In this document: positions 1-5,086 of the stretch, piece after piece
Layout of the letters: each line of letters begins with the position of its first letter
Position numbering within the stretch: position 1 is the first letter of the stretch
NCBI GenBank assembly: GCA_946612185.1
Contig: CAMOEP010000194.1
Coordinates: forward strand, 1-5,086
From: an uncultured Ruminococcus sp.
Lineage (GTDB): Bacteria > Bacillota > Clostridia > Oscillospirales > Ruminococcaceae
DNA: 5,086 nt
Reading direction: 5' to 3'
Program-made: the position numbers and the translations under genes
The notes under the pieces: model-generated
Told to the model about the DNA's origin: nothing
What the model saw: only the letters and a program-made list of their open reading frames with translations
Databases searched by the model: none

Positions 1-702
1 AACGGCGCTGAAACTATCCGCATCGCCTCCGATATCGTCAGCCGCTATGGGTTTAACAGCATGGCGCACCTGCCTTGCGTGGGACTTAGCCGTGAGAGGG
101 CAGGGGAGATACTGGAGAGCCTGGAGGAGCGTGGGATAACAGGCGTTCTGGCGCTCCGTGGCGATATTCCGGCAGATTCCGGCGCTATTTCAGGCGATTT
201 TCCCCACGCCAGCGACCTTATCAGCTTTATCCGTGAGAACTTCCCCTCCCTGAGCATTTTCGCCGCCTGCTACCCGGAGGTTCACCCGGAGAGCGCTAAT
301 TCCCAGGAGGATATAGGTTGGCTTGCCCATAAGGTAAACTGCGGCGCTGACTGCCTTATCACGCAGTTTTTCCTGGATAACCGCCACTTCTACGACTTCC
401 GGGACAAGGCTCGCAGTTCCGGCATCAGCGTACCCATTGAAGCCGGGATCATGCCCGTGACCAACAAGAAGCAGATAGAGCGAATGGTGAAGATCTGCAA
501 AGTGGAACTGCCGGCGAAGTTCGTCCGTGTGCTTGACCGCTACGGCGACTGCCCCGAAGCCCTCCGTGACGCAGGTATCGCCTACGCCGCCGACCAGATA
601 ACCGACCTTATCGCTGAGGGCGTTGACGGTATCCACCTGTACACCATGAACAGTCCCTATACCGCTTGTAAAATATTCGACGCAATTCACTCGATGTTAT
701 AA
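1..702 (+). CDS. metF: 5,10-methylenetetrahydrofolate reductase, 5'-truncated
   Basis: Cytoplasmic flavoenzyme that reduces 5,10-methylene-THF to 5-methyl-THF, the methyl donor for methionine synthesis. The reading frame is open from base 1, so the gene starts upstream of the window; the internal ATG at 61 is not the start. The 233 visible residues match the MetF TIM-barrel in order: AHLPCVG (family AHLTCVG), GVLALRGDIP, AACYPEVHPES (family GCYPEGHPE), CGADCLITQFFLDN, PIEAGIMPVTN and, near the end, GVDGIHLYTMN. These cover the FAD and folate binding strands. Bacterial MetF is usually about 280-300 residues, so roughly the first 55-60 are missing. The stop TAA at 700-702 is followed 13 bases later by a strong terminator, so this is the last gene of its transcript. 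It converges on a carbohydrate gene with no evident functional link. Family assignment is very secure; upstream partners cannot be seen. Confidence 0.96.
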   Translation, partial: NGAETIRIASDIVSRYGFNSMAHLPCVGLSRERAGEILESLEERGITGVLALRGDIPADSGAISGDFPHASDLISFIRENFPSLSIFAACYPEVHPESANSQEDIGWLAHKVNCGADCLITQFFLDNRHFYDFRDKARSSGISVPIEAGIMPVTNKKQIERMVKICKVELPAKFVRVLDRYGDCPEALRDAGIAYAADQITDLIAEGVDGIHLYTMNSPYTACKIFDAIHSML

Positions 703-715
703 CAATACAAACATA

Positions 716-760
716 TCCCCCGGAACTGGCTTATTTTAGCCGATTCCGGGGGATTTTCTT
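716..760. terminator. Shared bidirectional hairpin terminator
   Basis: An inverted repeat lies between the converging metF and GH43 genes. Arms 716-725 (TCCCCCGGAA) and 744-753 (TTCCGGGGGA) pair perfectly over 10 bp. A 2-base mismatch follows, then GGCT (728-731) pairs with AGCC (738-741) around a six-base loop, TATTTT. On the + strand it is followed by TTTTCTT (754-760), which runs into the GH43 stop codon. On the - strand it begins 5 bases past the GH43 stop and is followed by the moderately T-rich TATGTTTGTATTG. It should stop metF transcription efficiently and probably GH43 transcription as well, protecting each gene from antisense read-through. Confidence 0.9.
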
Positions 761-2345
761 ATGTTTTGTCAGCAATTGGGAAACTTCTTATCTGTCCGCA
801 GAGGTACTCCTGCAAAAGCACCAGGTCGGAAACCCACACCGTGCCGCTTTTGTCAACGTCTGCCGCACGCTCGGACTTTTTGTCCGGGAAACCGTCGCTC
901 AGTCCCTCGGTCGCAGAAACCATATCGAATACGCTTATCCGCTCATCGCCGTTGATATCGCCGGGGATAACCGGTTCTTCCGGCTCAGGAGCGTTGAACT
1001 TCCACCAGTCCACGTTCAGAAGGTAGCTGCTGCCGCCCTTGAACACCAGGTACAGGTCATGCTGTCCCTCAGCGCCGGAAACCGGACAGGTGAACTCCTT
1101 CCACTCCTGCCAGCCGCCGGTGGGTGGTATCTCGCACGAACCTACCAGTTTACCGTCCTTTTTGTCAAGGTGAAGCTCGATAGTTCCGCCGTTTCCTGCG
1201 GAGGAAGCGCTGGCGGTGAAGCTTTCAGCGCCCTCACCGAAGTTCAGCCAGTTCACTTTGATGTAGTCGCCGTTCTCGATGAATCCCACATTTCGTCCAC
1301 CCTCGGAGCAGACCTCAGTCTCGATGCCCTCTGACCAGCTCATAGTCTCGGCTTCGGTGCGGCTGTAGGGATCAACGGGGTGAAGCTGGTTTGCGCCCTG
1401 TTTGGTCATATTTATCTCCGGGAACGAGCCGTCCGGATTGTAGGTGAATTCCTCCACGCACACTGACCTCTGGAAGCCGCCGCCTCCGGGCAGAGCGCCG
1501 TTGTGGTAGGCGAAATAGGAGTGACCCTGAAAGTCCACAACACCGCAGTGATTGGTGAAACTTCCGCCCTGCTTTGGCATGATGACTCCCCGGTAAGTCC
1601 ACGGGCCTGTCGGTGAGGGACTTGTGGAGTAGCGGATATCCTCCGGAACACCGTTTGCGGCGTAGAGCATATAGTAAAGGTCGCCACGGCGGTAAAACCA
1701 CGGGCCTTCGGTATATGTGGTATGGTCTTCCTTGACTCCGAAAGCCTGCTGGGTCATATCGACCTTGTTGATATCGCCGGAGTAGGAGATCATATCCTCG
1801 TTCAGGCGGACGTAATACAGCCGGGGATTGCCGAAGTAAAGGTACGCCTGACCGTCCTCGTCAATGTAAACTGTAGGGTCGATGAAGTCCCAGTTAGGGC
1901 CGCAGAGAGGCTTGCCCAGAGCGTCCTTGAAAGGGCCTGTAGGCGAATCCGACACAGCTACGCCGATGGCACGTCCGCCGGTGGCAGCGGGGACGAGGGT
2001 GACGTACATATAGAACTTGCCGTTGCGCTCCACGCACTGTGCAGCCCAGGCGGTATTCTTTTCAGCCCATTTGAAGTCGGTGTCTGCCAGGACAGTGCCG
2101 TGGTCAGTCCAGTTTTTCATATCGGTGGTGGAGTAGCACTTCCAGTCGGGCATAGTGTAATAGCTTGCGCCGTCAGCGTCGTGACCGGTGTACATATACA
2201 GTGTATCGCCGTAAACCATAGGCGCAGGGTCGGAGGTGTAGACATTCTGCGCAAGGGGGTTGTCGGCGGAGGCAGTGAAATTGCTTCCGGCGATGACCAG
2301 CGCAGAGGCAGCAGATGCACATAATAAGGCAAATGAACGTTTCAT
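759..2345 (-). CDS. Secreted GH43-CBM6-dockerin enzyme (XynD/arabinofuranosidase-like)
   Basis: A 528-residue extracellular glycoside hydrolase. Residues 1-27 form a signal peptide (MKR, hydrophobic core, likely cut at ASA|D). Residues ~28-326 are a GH43 five-bladed propeller; by motif the catalytic trio is D39 (base, TSDPAP), D156 (FIDPTVYID) and E213 (acid, YTEGPW). Residues ~327-451 are a CBM6 that starts with PYSRTEAET and ends with DWWKF. A proline/glutamate linker (452-460) leads to a dockerin at ~461-522 with two calcium loops, DINGDERISVFD and DVDKSGTVWVSD, so the enzyme probably plugs into a cellulosome scaffoldin. GH43-CBM6 order and motifs resemble Bacillus subtilis XynD, an arabinoxylan arabinofuranohydrolase; beta-xylosidase or arabinanase activity remains possible. 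I chose the ATG at 2345 because AAGGGGA lies 6 bases upstream; the ATG at 2369 would put that site inside the gene and spoil the signal peptide. No frameshift is seen. Domain calls are secure; substrate is inferred. Confidence 0.93.
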   Translation of the reverse strand: MKRSFALLCASAASALVIAGSNFTASADNPLAQNVYTSDPAPMVYGDTLYMYTGHDADGASYYTMPDWKCYSTTDMKNWTDHGTVLADTDFKWAEKNTAWAAQCVERNGKFYMYVTLVPAATGGRAIGVAVSDSPTGPFKDALGKPLCGPNWDFIDPTVYIDEDGQAYLYFGNPRLYYVRLNEDMISYSGDINKVDMTQQAFGVKEDHTTYTEGPWFYRRGDLYYMLYAANGVPEDIRYSTSPSPTGPWTYRGVIMPKQGGSFTNHCGVVDFQGHSYFAYHNGALPGGGGFQRSVCVEEFTYNPDGSFPEINMTKQGANQLHPVDPYSRTEAETMSWSEGIETEVCSEGGRNVGFIENGDYIKVNWLNFGEGAESFTASASSAGNGGTIELHLDKKDGKLVGSCEIPPTGGWQEWKEFTCPVSGAEGQHDLYLVFKGGSSYLLNVDWWKFNAPEPEEPVIPGDINGDERISVFDMVSATEGLSDGFPDKKSERAADVDKSGTVWVSDLVLLQEYLCGQIRSFPIADKT

Positions 2346-2351
2346 ATGATT

Positions 2352-2358
2352 TCCCCTT
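2352..2358 (-). promoter_or_regulatory. Ribosome binding site of the GH43 gene
   Basis: The - strand reads AAGGGGA six bases before the ATG at 2345. It decides the start: a longer in-frame ATG at 2369 would place this site within the coding region and has no comparable site of its own. The surrounding AAAGGGGAAAT is identical to the site before the divergent gene. Confidence 0.85.
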
Positions 2359-2390
2359 TTCAAAAGCAAATTTCCTGATTCTCCCTAACA

Positions 2391-2411
2391 GGCGAAATTT
2401 CCCGGTTCGCC
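2391..2411 (-). promoter_or_regulatory. Leader inverted repeat upstream of the GH43 gene
   Basis: GGCGAA (2391-2396) and TTCGCC (2406-2411) are perfect 6-bp inverted arms with a 9-base centre. The element falls in the predicted 5' leader of the GH43 transcript, downstream of the proposed -10 boxes and about 45 bases before the start codon. It could be an RNA hairpin or a repressor operator. There is no T-tract after it, so it is not an obvious terminator. Function is inferred. Confidence 0.4.
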
Positions 2412-2450
2412 GCCAAAAATCAATTATATACCGCCAAACTCAATTATATA
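2410..2450. repeat. Tandem ~20-base repeat carrying TATAAT boxes
   Basis: Two adjacent copies, 2410-2430 (21 bases) and 2431-2450 (20 bases), share CCGCCAAA followed by TCAATTATATA. They differ only by one extra base and an A/C change in the middle. Each copy contains TATAAT on the - strand (2423-2428 and 2443-2448). The repeat therefore either doubles the -10 element of the GH43 promoter or is a pair of helically phased (about two turns) protein binding sites overlapping it. Confidence 0.7.
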
Positions 2451-2470
2451 CCTTATGTTAATAGTATCAG
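2443..2470 (-). promoter_or_regulatory. Candidate promoter of the GH43 gene
   Basis: On the - strand, CTGATA (2465-2470, four of six matches to the -35 consensus), a 16-base spacer and a perfect TATAAT (2443-2448) fit a vegetative sigma promoter. Transcription would start near 2436 and give a leader of about 90 bases. The second TATAAT at 2423-2428 has a poorer upstream partner. The weak -35 suggests that an activator may be needed. Moderate to low certainty. Confidence 0.45.
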
Positions 2471-2475
2471 ATATT

Positions 2476-2550
2476 TAAGTAAACTTACAACCCACAAAAT
2501 GAAAAACAGGTGGACATATTGAATAAAGTTTACAATAAGTTAATAAACTG
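2476..2550. promoter_or_regulatory. Candidate regulator binding sites between the divergent promoters
   Basis: GTAAACTT at 2479-2486 recurs in inverted orientation as AAGTTTAC at 2526-2533, and a shorter relative, TAAACT, lies at 2544-2549 just before the right-hand -35. The first copy sits in a local palindrome, TAAGT-AA-ACTTA (2476-2487). The second and third form AGTTTA-N11-TAAACT. Placement between two divergent sugar-enzyme promoters is typical of a shared regulator. The region is AT-rich, so short matches can occur by chance. Confidence 0.35.
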
Positions 2551-2579
2551 TTGACATTTTTAGGGTAATTTGCTATAAT
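2551..2579 (+). promoter_or_regulatory. Consensus sigma-A promoter with extended -10
   Basis: TTGACA (2551-2556), a spacer of exactly 17 bases, and TATAAT (2574-2579) are perfect consensus elements, with TG at 2571-2572 forming an extended -10. Transcription is expected to begin near G2586 or A2587, leaving a leader of about 53 bases before the beta-helix gene. Such a promoter needs no activator, so any substrate control would have to come from a repressor or from the leader. Confidence 0.88.
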
Positions 2580-2600
2580 GTGATTGATAAGTGTGTTAGG

Positions 2601-2624
2601 GCATGAGTCAAAGGGAATTCATGC
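2601..2624 (+). promoter_or_regulatory. Leader hairpin next to the ribosome binding site
   Basis: GCATGAGT (2601-2608) pairs with ATTCATGC (2617-2624), eight pairs including one G-U, around the loop CAAAGGGA. The loop holds a second Shine-Dalgarno-like AAAGGGA. The hairpin ends immediately before the real site at 2626-2632. It may stabilise the mRNA or tune ribosome access. Structure is predicted by eye only. Confidence 0.4.
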
Positions 2625-2625
2625 A

Positions 2626-2632
2626 AAGGGGA
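2626..2632 (+). promoter_or_regulatory. Ribosome binding site of the beta-helix gene
   Basis: AAGGGGA lies seven bases before the ATG at 2640. It selects that start over the out-of-frame ATGs at 2603 and 2621. The context AAAGGGGAAAT matches the GH43 site exactly. Confidence 0.87.
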
Positions 2633-2639
2633 AATTATT

Positions 2640-5086
2640 ATGACAGTAAGAAGATTCAGACGTGTTTTCGCCGGCCTGCTCAGTACTGCGCTTTTCGTAC
2701 AGGCTGCTCCGGTGAACTTTGTCCCGGCGGACGCAGCCGGGGAGGGTATCGCTATCTACGTTTCACCCGACGGCGACGACTTCGCTGACGGTTCTGCCGC
2801 TTCGCCTCTGAGGACACTTGCCGGCGCAAGGGACAAGGTGCGGAAGATCTGCGGCGATATGGACTGCGATATCACCGTTTACCTCCACGGCGGCGACTAC
2901 CGCATCAGTGAGCCGGTGGTTTTCGATACCAGAGACTCAGCTACCAACGGCTTCCATATCAATTATACCGCCTATCCCGGCGAAACTCCCGTGATAAACG
3001 GCGCTTCAAAAGTCACTGGCTGGGAAAAGTCCGGCGACAAGCTGTACGTTGCCGACCTTGACCGTGACGTGAAACTGCGCAACCTCTACGTCAACGACCA
3101 CCGTGCCAGAATGGGCAGCGTTACTCTACAGTCAAAGGGCGGCGTGGGAACGTACTCCGTCACCGCTGGTCAGGCTTCGTGGGCATGGGACAGCGGCAGC
3201 CGCAGCGACGGTATCGCTTACGATATCAACAAAGTGCCACGGATACCCTCAAACTTCGACGACGTGGAGATCGTGGGCGGCACGACCTGGAATGAGAATA
3301 TCGTCTGCACCCGTGATATCAAGGTGGAAAACGGCTCGCTGGTCATGTACCTCCAGCAGCCCTACGGCGCTATCGCCCAGACCCCCGGCTGGAACGCTGG
3401 TTTCTCAACCGGCGGCACTCATACCCTCTATAACTCGCTGTCCTTCGTGGACGAACCGGGCGAATTTTACTTCGATAAGACTGCCCATAAGCTGTACTAC
3501 TACCCCTACGCCTGGGAGGATATGTCCAGCGCCGACGTTGAAGCGCCCTCAGCGGAGCAGCTTATAGTTATTGCCGGAAAGAACCTGAGCGAGCGTGTGT
3601 CCGGACTGAGTTTTTCGGGGATAACTTTTGCGAATACCGAGTATCAGCTTACGGAAGTTGCCGGTTCTCACGGAAAAGCTACCTGTCAGGCGGCGCAGAG
3701 TTATATCGCTTTCGCTGACTCCAACTGGCACAAGCGCAAGTACGAAATGGCTGACACTTTCCCGGCGGCGGTAAATATCACAAGCAGTACTGACATCGTT
3801 TTCAGGGATAATGTCATCAAGCATACTGGTGCGGACGGTCTTTCTATGTCAAATGATGTAACAAATGCCAGCGTTACCGGCAATTTCATAACCGATATCA
3901 CTTCCAGCGGTATCACCGTCAGTCACCCTCAGCACGTCTACATTGGCGACGCTTCCTGGGATAACCATGAGAAGTTCCCAAAGGACGTGGAGGGAGTTTG
4001 CAAGAATATCGAGATATCCGACAACCTGCTTTACCAGATAAGCGTGGTTCACGGCTTCGGCGGCTGCGCTGCCATTACTGCTTACTATGCGGACTCCGTG
4101 AAGATCCTCCGCAACACTATCCGCCAGACCGCTTATAATGGTATCCACCTGGGCTGGGGCTGGTGCAACTTCACCGACAGCAAGACCTGCCGGGATAATA
4201 TGGTCTGCTATAACCGTGTTATCGACTCCCTCAACCGACTCCACGACAGCGGCGGTATCTACACTATCGGTCAGATGCCCGGAACTGTCATCAACGAGAA
4301 CTACGTCCAGGGTATCCCTGCCGCCGCACAGTGGCAGCCTACCTACGGTCTGCACAACGATGAGGGTACGGCTTACGTCGAGGAACTGAACAACGTCCTT
4401 GAGATAAGCCCCAACGTTACCTACACTATCAACTGCGAGGACTACGGCAAAAAGCACCACCTGACTATCAAGGGAACTTATGCTACAGTCTGCAAAATGG
4501 GCGTGAATCCCCCCGACAGCCAGATAGATAAGCCTATCGTCGTTGCGGATAACGTGTGGCCGCTTCCGCAGTACAAAATTTGCCTGAATTCCGGCGTTAC
4601 CGACGAATACAGGGCACTTGTCCGGGAGGACATCATCTCCGCCGCTGACTACGCTTTCCCTGCAAGCTGCGAGACTTCCGCCGGAAGCACTTTGCCTATC
4701 CGCAAGGCTGGAGGCATCGTCTGGATAGCCCCCGACGGCACGGAAAGTTTCAAAAAGGGCGCTGATATGACCAGAGCAAACGCTTTCGCAACTTCTATAC
4801 GCACTCCGGAAATTGAAGGAAACTACCGCATCTACGTTACCGACGTGGACGGCAGGATACTCAGCAAGTCCTCCCATATCCTCCGCCTGAAGGGGACAAG
4901 TTCCGGCGGCGACGTTATTGAGGCGGAAAGCTATGATGTGATGAAGGGCATAAATAACGAGGATTGCAGCGAGGGCGGCAAGGACGTTGCGTACATCGAA
5001 AACGGCGACTACATCGGTTTCAAGGGCATCGACCTGACCGGCGCAACCTCCGCTGATTTCCGCATTGGCTCGAACGGTGCTGAGGC
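2640..5086 (+). CDS. Secreted parallel beta-helix glycoside hydrolase (GH141-like) with CBM6, 3'-truncated
   Basis: The frame is open for 815 codons from the ATG at 2640 to the window edge, with no stop. Residues 1-33 are a signal peptide (RRFRR, hydrophobic stretch, likely cut near ADAA). Residues ~37-570 read as a right-handed parallel beta-helix: IYVSPDGDD near the N-terminus, RNLYVNDHRAR at 147-157, then helix rungs such as NITSSTDIVFRDNVI, GADGLSM (397-403) and GIHLGWGW (501-508). HDSGGIYTIG (535-544) and HNDEGTAY (572-579) supply D536 and D574, plausible catalytic acids. Residues ~690-750 resemble an Ig-like module (VWIAPDGTESF, YRIYVTDVDG). A CBM6 begins near 759 (VIEAESYDV, CSEGG, IENGDYI) and is cut off. 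GH141 includes an alpha-L-fucosidase and xylanases, so substrate is open; another beta-helix family is possible. It is divergent from, and probably co-regulated with, the GH43 gene. A C-terminal dockerin is expected but not visible. Confidence 0.85.
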   Translation, partial: MTVRRFRRVFAGLLSTALFVQAAPVNFVPADAAGEGIAIYVSPDGDDFADGSAASPLRTLAGARDKVRKICGDMDCDITVYLHGGDYRISEPVVFDTRDSATNGFHINYTAYPGETPVINGASKVTGWEKSGDKLYVADLDRDVKLRNLYVNDHRARMGSVTLQSKGGVGTYSVTAGQASWAWDSGSRSDGIAYDINKVPRIPSNFDDVEIVGGTTWNENIVCTRDIKVENGSLVMYLQQPYGAIAQTPGWNAGFSTGGTHTLYNSLSFVDEPGEFYFDKTAHKLYYYPYAWEDMSSADVEAPSAEQLIVIAGKNLSERVSGLSFSGITFANTEYQLTEVAGSHGKATCQAAQSYIAFADSNWHKRKYEMADTFPAAVNITSSTDIVFRDNVIKHTGADGLSMSNDVTNASVTGNFITDITSSGITVSHPQHVYIGDASWDNHEKFPKDVEGVCKNIEISDNLLYQISVVHGFGGCAAITAYYADSVKILRNTIRQTAYNGIHLGWGWCNFTDSKTCRDNMVCYNRVIDSLNRLHDSGGIYTIGQMPGTVINENYVQGIPAAAQWQPTYGLHNDEGTAYVEELNNVLEISPNVTYTINCEDYGKKHHLTIKGTYATVCKMGVNPPDSQIDKPIVVADNVWPLPQYKICLNSGVTDEYRALVREDIISAADYAFPASCETSAGSTLPIRKAGGIVWIAPDGTESFKKGADMTRANAFATSIRTPEIEGNYRIYVTDVDGRILSKSSHILRLKGTSSGGDVIEAESYDVMKGINNEDCSEGGKDVAYIENGDYIGFKGIDLTGATSADFRIGSNGAE

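Noticed and set aside
190..690. 166-codon - strand reading frame
   Set aside because: Antisense shadow of metF; no conserved motif or translation signal.
1722..2324. 200-codon + strand reading frame
   Set aside because: Antisense shadow of the GH43 catalytic domain, whose catalytic motifs and signal peptide are unmistakable.
2346..2369. Eight-residue N-terminal extension of the GH43 protein
   Set aside because: The extension would contain the AAGGGGA ribosome binding site and put extra residues before a normal MKR signal peptide.
2346..2639. Riboswitch, small RNA, attachment site or CRISPR repeat in the intergenic region
   Set aside because: Only promoters, short repeats and small hairpins are visible; no conserved aptamer core, tRNA-like sequence or regularly spaced array was found.
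2603..2788. 61-codon + strand reading frame beginning in the leader
   Set aside because: It is out of frame with the beta-helix gene, overlaps its signal peptide region, and its product is arginine-rich with no recognisable motif. The real site AAGGGGA points to the ATG at 2640.
3103..3567. 154-codon + strand frame inside the beta-helix gene
   Set aside because: Shifted-frame shadow with low-complexity Ser/Thr/Pro/Arg composition; the main frame continues uninterrupted through the region, so it is not evidence of a frameshift.
3849..4877. 342-codon - strand reading frame
   Set aside because: It lies entirely antisense to the beta-helix gene, has no ribosome binding site or family motifs, and reflects the GC-rich third codon positions of the true gene.

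Overview
The window looks like a chromosomal fragment from a fibre-degrading, cellulosome-forming gut or rumen Firmicute, most likely a Ruminococcus (R. champanellensis / R. flavefaciens type). The pointers are a secreted GH43 enzyme with CBM6 and a C-terminal two-repeat dockerin, a neighbouring secreted beta-helix enzyme with its own CBM6, strong AAGGGGA ribosome binding sites, and GC-rich genes separated by an AT-rich intergenic region. Genus is inferred from architecture, not from a search.

Layout. 1-702 (+): the C-terminal ~80% of 5,10-methylenetetrahydrofolate reductase (metF), a housekeeping one-carbon/methionine gene cut by the left edge. 716-760: a strong hairpin terminator shared by two converging genes. 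759-2345 (-): a complete 528-residue secreted GH43-CBM6-dockerin protein, XynD-like, probably removing arabinose or xylose from arabinoxylan. 2346-2639: a 294-base divergent control region. It holds a textbook extended -10 promoter for the right gene, a weaker promoter inside a 20-base tandem repeat for the left gene, inverted GTAAACTT motifs between them, and a leader hairpin in each transcript. 2640 to the right edge (+): an open-ended gene of at least 815 codons encoding a secreted right-handed parallel beta-helix protein, best guess glycoside hydrolase family 141, then an Ig-like module and the start of a CBM6. The window ends before its stop codon, so any dockerin lies outside.

The two carbohydrate genes are divergently transcribed from one control region, have near-identical ribosome binding sites and carry related CBM6 modules. 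They plausibly form a co-regulated pair attacking the same hemicellulose or pectin-like polymer, the GH43 enzyme trimming side chains and the beta-helix enzyme cleaving another linkage. metF appears unrelated and is insulated by the terminator. I found no mobile element, CRISPR array, RNA gene or clearly new multi-gene system. The most interesting items are the beta-helix enzyme of uncertain substrate, the compact divergent control region and the dockerin.
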